Of a stretch of DNA of 64,000 bases, positions 34,152 through 42,864 are shown piece by piece. The translations under genes were made by a program, and so were the position numbers. The stretch is from Mesorhizobium sp. M1C.F.Ca.ET.210.01.1.1 (lineage in GTDB: Bacteria; Pseudomonadota; Alphaproteobacteria; Rhizobiales; Rhizobiaceae): contig NZ_SRUU01000016.1 in the NCBI RefSeq assembly GCF_004791585.1, forward strand, positions 78,192-142,191. The letters run 5' to 3'. Under the pieces are notes generated by a model that saw only the letters and a list, made by a program, of their open reading frames with translations, was not told where the DNA came from and did not search any database. Numbering within the stretch: the stretch's first letter is position 1; every line of letters begins with the position of its first letter.

Positions 34152-34408
34152 GCCGCCTCCCCTTGCATGGCGGCTGCGGCGCGGCCGGCCAGCCATTCGT
34201 AGCTGACGCCGGCAATGCCACGCCTGCGGCTCGCCGCCACCACATGCGGCCAGTGCTGCGGCGCGATGCGGCCGCGGCGGCGCATCTGGCGGGCGGCTTC
34301 ATAGCCGCAGCCGACATCGGCGGCGAAGGCGCCGATGCTGTGCCAGCGGTTTATCAGCCCCGAGATGCTCACGGGCGATGCGGAAATGCTTGCGGGATGC
34401 TCATTCAT
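34148..34408 (-). CDS. YdaS/Cro-like phage-type regulator
   Basis: An 86-residue protein with a helix-turn-helix layout (AFAADVGCGYEAARQMRRRG, then RIAPQHWPHVVAASRRRGIA) like Cro-type proteins. It is divergent from a CI/S24-type repressor across an 80-bp region with GTAC operators, as in lambdoid switches. Confidence 0.75.
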   Translation of the reverse strand: MNEHPASISASPVSISGLINRWHSIGAFAADVGCGYEAARQMRRRGRIAPQHWPHVVAASRRRGIAGVSYEWLAGRAAAAMQGEAA

Positions 34409-34417
34409 GCGCTAAGC

Positions 34418-34490
34418 GTACGTTATGTACGAAAGAGTCGCAAGCGAAATCGTACACAACGGACGACAATTTTCAGGCATTTTGTACGAT
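34418..34490. promoter_or_regulatory. Candidate repressor operators (GTAC motifs)
   Basis: The divergent region holds ATGTACGAA, TCGTACACA and TTTGTACGAT, the last one touching the repressor start codon. Similar sites recur at 39495-39540. They are probable binding sites of the CI-like protein; this is inference. Confidence 0.6.
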
Positions 34491-34491
34491 G

Positions 34492-35133
34492 ATGGATTCT
34501 CGGCACAGATTGCAGCAGGCGCGCGCCCAGGCCGGCTATGCCTCGCCCAGCGATGCCGCGCGGGCGCTGCGCGACATCAACAAGAACACGCTGATCAGCC
34601 ACGAGAACGGCAACCGGCCATTGTCTCGGAAAGCTGCGGAGAAATACGGCCGGCTGTTTGGCGTCGACCCCGGCTGGCTCTTGTTCGATGGTGGTTTGGG
34701 GGCGGACGGCGCCGACGCGGCGTCGGTGCACCTTGCCCCCTCGCCCGTCACCGTCGACGTGCCGATCGTGTCCTGGATCAGCGCCGGCGAGCTCGGCAGC
34801 CAGGAGGGCGTGGTCAACCTCTCCGACTATCCGACCATCCCCACCGCCGATCTCGAGGAAGGCGAATGGATCGCGCTGCGCGTCGACGGCCCGTCGATGA
34901 ACAAGATCTCGCCGCCGGATTCGATCATCTTCGTCAACCTGCGCGACAAGCGGCTGGTGACCAATGGCTGCTACGTGATTTCGGACGAGACCGGCCGCGC
35001 CACCTACAAGCGCTACCGCCCCAACGACACCCCGCCCTTCCAGCCGGCCTCCTATCTCGACATCCCGCCGCCGGAACTCGAAGGCGCGATCACCATCATC
35101 GGCCGGGTGAAAAGGTCGATGATCGATATGTGA
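34492..35133 (+). CDS. CI/LexA-like phage repressor (HTH + S24 peptidase domain)
   Basis: A 213-residue protein with an N-terminal XRE-type helix-turn-helix (SDAARALRDINKNTLISHEN) and a C-terminal S24 domain (VPIVSWISAGELGSQEGVVN, then LRVDGPSMNKISPPDSIIFV). The serine in GPSMN is the expected nucleophile and the lysine lies in TYKRYRP. Self-cleavage by RecA induction is possible. An ATG one codon upstream is equally possible. The last 123 bases are duplicated at 38623-38745. Confidence 0.88.
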   Translation: MDSRHRLQQARAQAGYASPSDAARALRDINKNTLISHENGNRPLSRKAAEKYGRLFGVDPGWLLFDGGLGADGADAASVHLAPSPVTVDVPIVSWISAGELGSQEGVVNLSDYPTIPTADLEEGEWIALRVDGPSMNKISPPDSIIFVNLRDKRLVTNGCYVISDETGRATYKRYRPNDTPPFQPASYLDIPPPELEGAITIIGRVKRSMIDM

Positions 35134-35177
35134 GGGGCGATATGCGAGGGCTCAACAGCACTGCAGTCGTGTCCCTA

Positions 35178-35206
35178 TCCCAAAGAACAAAAAAAGAACT
35201 TTGGGA
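35178..35206. terminator. Hairpin after the repressor gene
   Basis: TCCCAAAG and CTTTGGGA flank an A-rich loop. There is no U-tract directly after, so this is only a possible terminator or processing site. Confidence 0.4.
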
Positions 35207-35281
35207 CTTGTACTTGCCTCGAAAATCCCCTTAGATCACGGTTGCGTGAGGGTTGGGGTTCCCGTTTGCCGGGAGGGGGTC

Positions 35282-36154
35282 ATGAACACATCGATCAGGA
35301 AGCACCTGGTTTTCATCCTGTTGGCGCAGACCTGCTTGCTGGCGGAGCCGGCCGTCCTGCATGCCGAGGATGCGGACTATCATCCGCAGAATTTCACCCA
35401 GCCGCTCAGCGCCGCCAGGGGCACGATCGCTCCGGCTGGCGGCGGCGCCGTCTACCTGAAGCCGGAGGACAGGTGCAATCTGGTGGTGAAGGAGTTCGGC
35501 TGGGACCGTGACCAGTGCGGCACGATCGACCAGCTGATCTTCGGCTTCACGCCGGAGATCGACAACCTCACCGTCGAACAGCCGGTGTCGGACGGCTATG
35601 TCAGCCTGGCAGACTGGGACAGCGCCGGCCGCGACGAAGAGATCGGCGCCATCGAGCAGAGCTTCAAGGAATCGGTGAAGGCGCAGTCGCAGCGGATCGG
35701 GCAGGAGATCCGCTTCGACGGCTGGCTCGTCTATCCGCAAATCGACAAGGCCAGGAACATCCTCTACTACGCCAACATCCTGAACTGGGGCGGCGACAGG
35801 ACGATCAACATCTCCGTCTCGATCTTCGACCGGCAGGGCTATGTCCCGATGAAGATCGTGCCGGTCAACGGCAATATCGCGGCGGAGTCCGTGCAGAAGA
35901 TCGTCGAGGCATCGGCCGCCGCCTACAAGCCGAAGGCGGGCTCTTCCTATTTCGAACATTCGAGCGGCGACAAGGTGGCCGGCTACGGCGCGCTCGGCGT
36001 CCTGGCGGCGATGCTCGGCGTCAAATTCGGCAAGGCTGCAGGCGTCGGTCTCATCGCCCTTGCCCTGGTGGTGCTGAAGAAGGGCGCCTTCCTGCTGCTC
36101 CTGCCGCTGGTCTGGCTCAAAAAACTGTTCAGCCGGAACAAGGCGGGCAGTTGA
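35282..36154 (+). CDS. DUF2167 membrane protein
   Basis: A 290-residue protein with a signal peptide (about 1-28), a periplasmic DUF2167 domain (GYVSLADWDSAGRDEEIGAI, GWLVYPQIDKARNILYYANI, NISVSIFDRQGYVPM) and two C-terminal membrane helices (about 240-280). The function of the family is unknown. GGGAGGGGG precedes the ATG. It is followed 18 bases later by a TPR gene. Confidence 0.9.
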   Translation: MNTSIRKHLVFILLAQTCLLAEPAVLHAEDADYHPQNFTQPLSAARGTIAPAGGGAVYLKPEDRCNLVVKEFGWDRDQCGTIDQLIFGFTPEIDNLTVEQPVSDGYVSLADWDSAGRDEEIGAIEQSFKESVKAQSQRIGQEIRFDGWLVYPQIDKARNILYYANILNWGGDRTINISVSIFDRQGYVPMKIVPVNGNIAAESVQKIVEASAAAYKPKAGSSYFEHSSGDKVAGYGALGVLAAMLGVKFGKAAGVGLIALALVVLKKGAFLLLLPLVWLKKLFSRNKAGS

Positions 36155-36172
36155 TCCCCGGGAGGCCGGCAA

Positions 36173-37120
36173 ATGGCGAGCGGGGCGGATGGAAGCCCGT
36201 TGATACGGCTGGTGCGAAGATGGCGCCTGCCGCTGTTGCTGTTGCTGGCCGGCCTTGTCGCGCTCGACGTCCGCGGCGCCATGGGGATCGCCGCCAACCT
36301 CACCTACGCGGCCTGCATCGGCAATGCCGCCGACCCGGCCCGCCGGCTCGAAGCCTGCACGCATATTGTCGAGGACGAGGCTGCTCGCCCCGACGAACGC
36401 GCGATAGCCTACTTCAAGCGCGCCTATGCCTGGGCGGCAAAAGGTGATTATGACCGCGCCATCACCGATAGCGACGAGGCGATAGACATCAATCCGAAAT
36501 ATGCCGTCGCCTATTACAATCGCGGCATCTTCTGGTCGGACAAGGGTGACGACAGCCGGGCCATCGCCGATTTCGGCCAGGCAATCAGCTTCGGTTTTGA
36601 CGGCGCCGATGTTTACCAGAACAGAGGCGCTGCCTGGGCATCCGAGGGCAATTTCGAGCGCGCTATCGCCGACTTCAATCAGGCGATCGACATCGACCCG
36701 AAACAAGCCAGTGCCTATTACGCCCGGGGCACGGCCTGGGGGCAGAGCGGCAACTACGATCGCGCCATCGCCGATTACACACAGGCAATCGGCGTCGGCC
36801 CGACAGGTGGCGATGCCTACGCCTACTATAGCCGAGGCGTCGCCTGGTCATTCAAAGGCGACGACGACCGCGCCATCGCAGACTACGCCAAGGCCGTAGA
36901 CCTCGATCCGAAGCTGGCCGACGCCTATTACGCGCTGGGCCTCGCCTGGGCGCACAAGGGCGACCAGGACCAGGCCATCGTCGACTACGACAAGGCAATC
37001 GCGCTCAATTGGAAATCGGCGGATTTTTACAGCGCCCGAAGCAACTCTTGGCAGGCGAAGGGCAACCACGAACGCGCCGAGGCGGACCGGAAGAAGGCGG
37101 TTAGCCTCGGGGCGAAGTAG
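36173..37120 (+). CDS. TPR-repeat protein, membrane-anchored
   Basis: A 315-residue protein with one N-terminal membrane helix (LPLLLLLAGLVALDV) and six to seven tandem TPRs built on AYYNRGxxWxxKGDxxRAIADY. TPRs mediate protein-protein contacts. It is probably co-transcribed with the DUF2167 gene. Its partner is unknown. Confidence 0.92.
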   Translation: MASGADGSPLIRLVRRWRLPLLLLLAGLVALDVRGAMGIAANLTYAACIGNAADPARRLEACTHIVEDEAARPDERAIAYFKRAYAWAAKGDYDRAITDSDEAIDINPKYAVAYYNRGIFWSDKGDDSRAIADFGQAISFGFDGADVYQNRGAAWASEGNFERAIADFNQAIDIDPKQASAYYARGTAWGQSGNYDRAIADYTQAIGVGPTGGDAYAYYSRGVAWSFKGDDDRAIADYAKAVDLDPKLADAYYALGLAWAHKGDQDQAIVDYDKAIALNWKSADFYSARSNSWQAKGNHERAEADRKKAVSLGAK

Positions 37121-37297
37121 ATAGCCTGGGAAGCCCGCGTTCCTTCACGCTTCCCTGTCCTGCCGGGCATCTCCCACACTTCTCCCTCGCTTCTCCCCCG
37201 CCTGGGGGCAGCTTCGACTCCCTGCTCGTCCTTCGCACCGTTAGCGACCGGCGGAAGGCGGCCGGCTTCTCCCAGCAGGAGGAAAGGGAGCCTTGCG

Positions 37298-37325
37298 TTA
37301 TAAGATTTTCACTATTTTCTTATAA
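37298..37325. promoter_or_regulatory. Operator-like inverted repeat 1 (TTATAAGA...TCTTATAA)
   Basis: A 28-bp palindrome with 8-bp arms TTATAAGA/TCTTATAA. Its right arm creates TATAAT at about 37322-37327, so it likely overlaps the -10 of a promoter for the gene at 37412. Confidence 0.7.
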
Positions 37326-37356
37326 TGACCTTGCAATTCAGCGCGACAGCGCGCAG

Positions 37357-37384
37357 TTATAAGAAAACTGTGAACTTCTTATAA
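37357..37384. promoter_or_regulatory. Operator-like inverted repeat 2 (TTATAAGA...TCTTATAA)
   Basis: A second 28-bp palindrome with identical arms and the same total length, 59 bases further on, ending 28 bases before the nucleotidyltransferase start. The spacer differs between copies. Confidence 0.7.
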
Positions 37385-37411
37385 CGCTGCGCGCGCCCCG
37401 GGAGCAGGCCC

Positions 37412-38494
37412 GTGAAAACCATCGATCTCGCCTACCGCACGCTCTACGCCGAGTTGGTGCAGCGCAGCCTCGACGCTTCCTTCGAGACCGACTTCTCGAC
37501 GGCCGGCAATTTCGTGCGCGTGCCCGTGAAAGGCCGCGACTACTGGTATTTCGAGGAGACCCGTCCGCAGAAGTCCAGGCGTTATGTCGGCCCGGCCGAG
37601 GATTCCGAGATCGCCAAGCGGGTCGCGGCCTTCAAGGAGATCAAGGGCGATCTCAGAAGCCGCCGCAAGCTGGTTTCAACGCTGGTGCGCGACGCCGGCC
37701 TGACGGCGCCCGACCCATTCACCGGCGACGTCGTCGAGGCGCTGGAGAAGGCCGGGCTGTTCCGGCTGCGCGCAGTGCTCGTCGGTACCGTCGCCTTCCA
37801 GACCTATGCCGGGCATCTCGGCGTGCGGCTGCCCGGCGCCGCGTTGCAGACGGGCGACGCCGACTTCGCCCAGTTCCATTCCGTCTCGGCCGAGGTCGAC
37901 GACAGCATGGCGCCGGTCATCGACGTTCTGCGAACGATCGATCCGACATTCCGCGAAATTCCGCACCGGACGGATGCCGGGCGCACGACCCAATACGAGA
38001 ACGCGACGCGCTACCGCATCGAGTTCCTCACCCCGAACCGCGGCAGCGAGGACCATGCCGACCACGCCAGCCCGATGCCGTCGCTCGGCGGCGCATCCGC
38101 CCAGCCGTTGCGTTTCCTCGACTTCCTGATCCGCGACCCCGTCAGGACGGTGTTGCTGCACCGTTCCGGCGTGCCGGTCCTTGTCCCCTCGCCCGAGCGC
38201 TTCGCCGTTCACAAGCTGATCGTGGCGGCGCGGCGCGAACGAAGTGCCGCCGCCAAGCGCGAGAAGGATCTCGCCCAGGCGAGCCTGCTGGTCGAGGCGC
38301 TGGACACCACGCGCCGCGGGGACGATCTTGCTTTTGCCTTCGCCGAAGCGTGGGGACGAGGCGAGAGCTGGCGCGAGGCGCTGCTGAAGGGATTGCATCT
38401 TCTCGGTCCGGACAGGCATGAGATGGTCGATCTGGTCCTCGGGAAGGCGCTGGACGAAGCGCATATAGATCTCGAAGGCTTTCCGATGCGCTAG
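37412..38494 (+). CDS. GSU2403-type nucleotidyltransferase-fold protein
   Basis: A 360-residue protein. AVLVGTVAFQTYAGHLGVRL followed by QTGDADFAQF gives the G-T and D-x-D elements of a nucleotidyltransferase fold. The C-terminal half is helical. Some relatives of this superfamily are toxins of toxin-antitoxin systems. The start is GTG with GGGAG about 8 bases upstream. No antitoxin-like gene is adjacent, but two palindromic operators precede it. Confidence 0.82.
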   Translation: MKTIDLAYRTLYAELVQRSLDASFETDFSTAGNFVRVPVKGRDYWYFEETRPQKSRRYVGPAEDSEIAKRVAAFKEIKGDLRSRRKLVSTLVRDAGLTAPDPFTGDVVEALEKAGLFRLRAVLVGTVAFQTYAGHLGVRLPGAALQTGDADFAQFHSVSAEVDDSMAPVIDVLRTIDPTFREIPHRTDAGRTTQYENATRYRIEFLTPNRGSEDHADHASPMPSLGGASAQPLRFLDFLIRDPVRTVLLHRSGVPVLVPSPERFAVHKLIVAARRERSAAAKREKDLAQASLLVEALDTTRRGDDLAFAFAEAWGRGESWREALLKGLHLLGPDRHEMVDLVLGKALDEAHIDLEGFPMR

Positions 38495-38511
38495 GGTAAT
38501 TTCCCCTCGAG

Positions 38512-38611
38512 CGTTTCAGCGATTCATAGAATCGCCGAACCGCTCTAAGTATTTGTTTTTACGCAATTCCGGACCGAAAGCCGTTACACACTTTTCCTGG
38601 AATTGCTCCAG
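38512..38611 (+). repeat. Intergenic repeat, family A
   Basis: A near-identical copy of the element at 14594-14700 and 48838-48937, running from GCGTTTCAGCGATTCATAGA to CCTGGAATTGCTC. Confidence 0.85.
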
Positions 38612-38622
38612 AGAGGGCGCTG

Positions 38623-38745
38623 CCGCCCCAACGACACCCCGCCCTTCCAGCCGGCCTCCTATCTCGACATCCCGCCGCCGGAGCGCGAAGGCGCGATCAC
38701 GATCATCGGCCGGGTGAAGCGGTCGATGATCGATATGTGAGGGGC
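38623..38745 (+). pseudogene. Duplicated 3' end of the CI-like repressor gene
   Basis: The sequence matches 35016-35138 with about five mismatches in 123 bp. It encodes the last 38 or so residues (PNDTPPFQPASYLDIPPP through IGRVKRSMIDM and stop). It has no start or upstream repressor sequence. Confidence 0.9.
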
Positions 38746-38877
38746 CGCGATTGGCGAAAGCGACCGACGCCAATCTCCTTCGGCGATCGAGAGGAGATTG
38801 GCGGCGGCTGACTGCGGACCGTTACGGCCGCCGAAGTTCGGGTGGTTCGACAGCCCGGCGCGCGTTCGATGTGGAGC

Positions 38878-39354
38878 TTACTGGACCTTGATGGTCGCCC
38901 ACATGCCGTTCATGAAATGATCGGGGATGTTGCAGAAAACCGCGTAGAAGCCCGGCTTGAGATCGAGCGTCAGCGAACCCGCTTTGCCCGGATCGAGCTC
39001 CGAAACCTCACCGAGATGGCCGGCCGCATCCTCGTCGACACGGTTCTCGTTCGAAACATAAGGCAGCGTCGTCTTCTTGGGGTCGGCCACCGGCACGACG
39101 ATCATCTCGTGGACGGTGCCCTTCGAGGTGTTGGTGACATCGAAGGTCACCTTGCCCGCCGGCACAACCTTCTTGTCGAGTTGGATCTTCATCACGGCCA
39201 TGCTCATGTTCGCCGGCATGCCCATGCCCATCTTGGCATCGGGTTTCATGTCGCCGTCCTTGTCCCACAATTTGACGTTGACCGTGGTACCCGCGAATGC
39301 CGGCGCCGCAACGGTCAGCATGGTCAATGCCAGTCCAATTCTCAAAAAATGCAT
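38878..39354 (-). CDS. Cupredoxin-domain secreted protein
   Basis: A 158-residue protein with a signal peptide (about 1-22), a Met-rich segment (KMGMGMPANMSMAVMKI) and a cupredoxin fold. Copper ligands are probably the His in GTVHEM and the Cys, His and Met in FYAVFCNIPDHFMNGM. It is likely a periplasmic copper protein. GGAG lies about 8 bases before the ATG. Confidence 0.9.
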   Translation of the reverse strand: MHFLRIGLALTMLTVAAPAFAGTTVNVKLWDKDGDMKPDAKMGMGMPANMSMAVMKIQLDKKVVPAGKVTFDVTNTSKGTVHEMIVVPVADPKKTTLPYVSNENRVDEDAAGHLGEVSELDPGKAGSLTLDLKPGFYAVFCNIPDHFMNGMWATIKVQ

Positions 39355-39494
39355 AGGGGTGCTCCTGGCCGCCATCTGGCGACCTCAGGTGGCGGACTGC
39401 TATGGAATCAGGGTCGGTCGCAGGCGCTGTTTAAGAGAACAAAGCTGACAGCCAGCTGACAGGATGACGGCTGCACGCAACATCTATCGTTCAA

Positions 39495-39540
39495 ATTGTA
39501 CGAATCCCGCTTGACCAAATTTCGTACATAAAGTACGATC
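39495..39540. promoter_or_regulatory. GTAC operator cluster like that of the CI region
   Basis: TTGTACGAA near 39496-39504 and the palindrome TTCGTACATAAAGTACGA near 39521-39538 match the sites at 34418-34490. They precede the gene at 39565. Confidence 0.6.
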
Positions 39541-39564
39541 TTCCCTTTCTTTGAGGGGGCTTGC

Positions 39565-39909
39565 TTGAACACCGCGAACCATGCCGCTTTCGCCGACCTC
39601 TCCCATCCAATCCTGTCGCCATTGCCGTTCGCCGAGCGCGAGCGCCTGGCCGGCGCCTGGCGCATGGCCAGCCAGGACATCGCCGACGACATCCGCTTCA
39701 TCCGGCAATATCTGAAAGTGATCGCCGAGAAGGACGAGCGGCTGTCGACCGGCACGCTGGTGCATGGCCGCGCCTACGTCGAAGCCTGCGCCGCCTGGCT
39801 GCCGGAGACGGTGGCGCGGTATCTGAGGAACCTGCGGCTGATCAGCGAATGCGAGAGCGCGATGATCGCGGCGGGCGTGCGGTTCGCCAGGTCGAGCGAT
39901 GCGTGGTGA
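39565..39909 (+). CDS. Hypothetical protein under probable repressor control
   Basis: A 114-residue helical protein (RMASQDIADDIRFIRQYLKV, LPETVARYLRNLRLISECES) of unknown function. It starts at TTG behind GAGGGGG. The upstream GTAC operators suggest it belongs to the regulon of the CI-like repressor. Confidence 0.65.
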   Translation: MNTANHAAFADLSHPILSPLPFAERERLAGAWRMASQDIADDIRFIRQYLKVIAEKDERLSTGTLVHGRAYVEACAAWLPETVARYLRNLRLISECESAMIAAGVRFARSSDAW

Positions 39910-39914
39910 TGCTT

Positions 39915-40550
39915 TCAGCCGGCGAACTTGTCGGGAAACTGTTTGGCGATGCCTTCCGTCAGCATGTCGGCAAACTTCAGCATGTGATCATGCCCTTCGT
40001 CATAGGACTTGATATCTGCCGCCCAATTCTTCTCCAGCCGGCCAACCACTTCGCCGGTCGTCAGTTCCAGATGCTTGTGAAGCATCTCTTGTAGGGCCTT
40101 TTCGGACCAGTTCGGATTGGCCTTGGCGAGAAACATCGCAATGTCGTCGGCATTGCCGCTCCATTTTTTCTGAGCGGCCGCGAGCTTGTCCTTGCTGCCC
40201 GATTTTGCCGCCTTGACCACTTCCGTCGCGATCTTGATGTGGTCCTTCAGCAGCGAAGCCAGTTTTTGACCGGCGGCCTCACCGTAATAGGGGCTTACCG
40301 CGACGCCGATGTCGTCCTGGTTCTTGAGGAGGCGCGAGGCGACGTCGTCCGCATCCCGCAGACCAGCGAGGGCGCTGATGATGTAGTTTCGCGTGTAGGT
40401 GATATGGTCTTCCCAGAGCTTTCGCATTGCCGCTCGAAGCTCCGCCGCCGATTGCTGCTCGGCGGCGCGGGCGGACGGCGGGGACAAGGACCCGGCGGCC
40501 GCAAGCGACACTGCCGTGAGGGAGGAAAGGATCATAAGACGCCGGTTCAT
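39915..40550 (-). CDS. Secreted all-helical protein, unknown function
   Basis: A 211-residue protein with a signal peptide (about 1-29) and a helical domain (LWEDHITYTRNYIISALAGL, LKDHIKIATEVVKAAKSGSK, YDEGHDHMLKFADMLTEGIA). Similar proteins are common and sometimes labelled glycosyltransferase, but no such motif is visible. Several His residues could bind metal. Confidence 0.75.
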   Translation of the reverse strand: MNRRLMILSSLTAVSLAAAGSLSPPSARAAEQQSAAELRAAMRKLWEDHITYTRNYIISALAGLRDADDVASRLLKNQDDIGVAVSPYYGEAAGQKLASLLKDHIKIATEVVKAAKSGSKDKLAAAQKKWSGNADDIAMFLAKANPNWSEKALQEMLHKHLELTTGEVVGRLEKNWAADIKSYDEGHDHMLKFADMLTEGIAKQFPDKFAG

Positions 40551-40854
40551 GGCTCGATCTCCGAATGTGCGACAATCGCGCGGCACCAAATGACCTCGAT
40601 TGAGTTCGGCCCGATCGGCGGCCCAGTCCATGGCGATGTTCGCGTCGGAAGATCAACATTAGCAATAGCTAAAGGCTCCACCCCGCAGGGCATAAGCGCA
40701 GCATAGGCTTTCATTCCTGCAACCGCCGCAGCCCGGCATGAGGAATGGAACGTTTCACACAATTGCAAATTGGTGGACGCGGGCGAGCGGCGAGGAGTTA
40801 AATCCCTCCCAGGCTAAGGAGGGTAGAGCCGCATACCAGGGAGGAATTCGTTTA

Positions 40855-41064
40855 ATGGACCAGCAAATCGACATTGGCACATTGCCGGACGACCAGCCTT
40901 ACGAAGTCACCTCATTCGCCAAGAAGCATGGCTTGACCATCCCCGTCGCGGACGCGGTCCTCTTCGCCAAGGGCCCGTCGCCGTCGCGGAGAGCCTGCGA
41001 TACGGCTGCGCTTGCCTTCCTCTGCGCGGTCGCCCAGTACGCCAAGAAGCAGGGCGCGCATTAG
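40855..41064 (+). CDS. DUF3606-like small protein
   Basis: A 69-residue paralogue of 8946-9140: QPYEVTSFAKKHGLTIPVAD and SPSRRACDTAALAFL align with its core. GGGAGGA lies about 10 bases before the ATG. The function is unknown. Confidence 0.75.
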   Translation: MDQQIDIGTLPDDQPYEVTSFAKKHGLTIPVADAVLFAKGPSPSRRACDTAALAFLCAVAQYAKKQGAH

Positions 41065-41114
41065 CGGTTTCAGCGCCCCTCCCTTCTCCCATTGGGAGAA
41101 GGGGAAGCCTCATC

Positions 41115-41615
41115 CTACCAACTGAACTGCAGCCCCGCATTGCCGCCGACGACATTGCCGGAGAAGGCGATGCCCAGCGTGCCGGTCAGGCGGCCGCCAT
41201 GGGCAAAGCCTTCGCTCAGCACCGCGGCGCCGGTGATGCCGAAGGCGTCGGCGTCGCCGGCATTGCCCCAGTTGACGCGCAGGCCGAAATGCTCGCCCTG
41301 GACGAGGTCGGGCGCGGCAAGGGCGGCCGAGATCGAGGCGTTCTCGAAGGCGCGCGTGACGCGGTTGTCGATGTCGTCGACGTGGGCAGCCAGCGCCGTC
41401 TTGCCGGTGACGGTGGTGAACCCGCCGTTGCCGTCGTCGACCTTCCGGTTGGTCACGCCGGTGTCGGCGTTGATGCAGGTGTCGGTGCCCGGGCTGTAAT
41501 AGTAGTTGGCCCCATAGGCCGAGCAGACCCTGACATATTCGACCGCGGCCTGGGCCGGCGCGGCCAGCAGCGTTGCCGCCCCGAGGATTGCCGGCGCAAG
41601 GAAATATCTGAACAT
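41115..41615 (-). CDS. Porin-like outer-membrane protein 1
   Basis: A 166-residue protein with a signal peptide (about 1-23). VRVCSAYGANYYYSPGTDTC resembles the N-terminal disulfide loop of rhizobial porin_2 proteins, and the C-terminal half ends in an amphipathic strand (GGNAGLQFSW) with a terminal Trp, as in outer-membrane barrels. It is much shorter than a full porin (about 340-400 aa). It is paralogous to 41636-42136 and of equal length. Confidence 0.75.
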   Translation of the reverse strand: MFRYFLAPAILGAATLLAAPAQAAVEYVRVCSAYGANYYYSPGTDTCINADTGVTNRKVDDGNGGFTTVTGKTALAAHVDDIDNRVTRAFENASISAALAAPDLVQGEHFGLRVNWGNAGDADAFGITGAAVLSEGFAHGGRLTGTLGIAFSGNVVGGNAGLQFSW

Positions 41616-41635
41616 GATTGCCCCCTGGTCAACGC

Positions 41636-42136
41636 TTACCAGGTGAGCTGCAGGCCGGCGTTGCCGCCGACGGTCTTGCCAGAGAAGGCGACGCCGGCGG
41701 CGCCCGCCAGCCGGCCATTGCCGCCGGCGAAAAGGCCCTCGCCCAGCACGGCCGCGCCGGTGACGCCCATGGCGTTGGACTGGCCGGCATTGCCCCAGTT
41801 GACGCGCGCGCCGAAATGCTCGCCCTGCACCAGGTCCGGGCTGGTCAGCGCCGAGGCCACCGAGGCGCCTTCGAAGGCGCGCTGGACGCGGGCGTCGATG
41901 TCGTCGACCTTGCTCGCCAGTGCCGTCTTGCCGACGACCACGCCGTCCTCGGTCAGGCGGCGCGTCTCGCCGGTATTGGCGTTGATGCAGGTGTCGGTGC
42001 CGGGGCTGTAGTAATACTGCGCACCGTAAAGCGAGCATACCTTGACGTGCTCGACCGGCGCGGCCGAACCCTGTGCCGCAACGCCGCTTGCCGCAGCCAG
42101 AAACGCAAACGAAATAAGACGGTTGATGCCCCGCAT
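41636..42136 (-). CDS. Porin-like outer-membrane protein 2
   Basis: A 166-residue tandem paralogue of the gene 20 bases downstream: VKVCSLYGAQYYYSPGTDTC, then SPDLVQGEHFGARVNWGNAG, and the end GGNAGLQLTW. GGGGGCAGGG precedes the ATG. The two could form hetero-oligomeric barrels, as with trimeric YadA-like anchors; this is inference. The 357-bp upstream gap is AT-rich and contains only presumed promoter DNA. Confidence 0.75.
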   Translation of the reverse strand: MRGINRLISFAFLAAASGVAAQGSAAPVEHVKVCSLYGAQYYYSPGTDTCINANTGETRRLTEDGVVVGKTALASKVDDIDARVQRAFEGASVASALTSPDLVQGEHFGARVNWGNAGQSNAMGVTGAAVLGEGLFAGGNGRLAGAAGVAFSGKTVGGNAGLQLTW

Positions 42137-42493
42137 ACCCTGCCCCCAAGTTGGATTGAAAAAGCCCTTGCGCGAAAGCACCATTGGAGCGCGAACCGCG
42201 TCAACGGGAGTTCCGGGCTCAATACCTGACTTTTACTGGGATCATTTCGAATGAACGCGCGCTGTTGCCGCAACGTCACAGTGGACTGGCCGACCTATCC
42301 AGCAACCCGCGATCGGGCGAGGTCTATTTATAAAGGATAGCTAATTTTAGCCTAAACTAATACTATTCGCACCTACGCCATAGGCGGCGCAAGTTGCTGC
42401 ATATCCATGCGCGTTAAAATCTATCAGGCGCGAGCTTGCCCGCGCCCTCGTTCACAGTTGTGGGGATGGACCGGCGACGCTGGTCGCCGGAAA

Positions 42494-42754
42494 TCAGCCC
42501 TTGGCTTTCGGCTTGGCGGCTTGCTTTGCCTTGCTTGGGGCCTTGCTTGCTGCCTTGGCTGGGGCTTTGGCGGGCGCCTTGGCCTTGGCGGTGGCGGCCT
42601 TCTTCGGCGCGGCCTTCGGCTTCGGCTTCGCAGCGCCGTCGATCTCGGCGGCCGCCTGGTCCCAGTGCTCCATATGCGCGCCTTCCGGCCGCCCTGCCTG
42701 TTCCCAAATCTCGTGCGCCCGCCGGCGAATGCGTTCCTGCCTGTCGTCCGTCAC
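42494..42754 (-). CDS. DUF2934 protein with Ala/Lys/Pro-rich tail
   Basis: An 86-residue protein. The N-terminal DUF2934 motif (RIRRRAHEIWEQAGRPEGAH then WDQAAAEI) is followed by an AKAPAKA-type basic, histone-like tail. The GTG start has AGGAGG 6 bases upstream. The tail could bind nucleic acid. Confidence 0.85.
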   Translation of the reverse strand: MTDDRQERIRRRAHEIWEQAGRPEGAHMEHWDQAAAEIDGAAKPKPKAAPKKAATAKAKAPAKAPAKAASKAPSKAKQAAKPKAKG

Positions 42755-42864
42755 TGTCGCCTCCTTTGGATGGGGCCGTTGCCCCGACGGAAACATTAGC
42801 GGAATTTTCCGGTTGCGTCTTGCGCATCGGACGCGTGGGACGTGAACTTACGCAACGATTTTCT

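Noticed and set aside
35231..36706. 491-residue minus-strand frame
   Set aside because: It is opposite the DUF2167 and TPR genes. Its apparent repeats are the complement of TPR codons.
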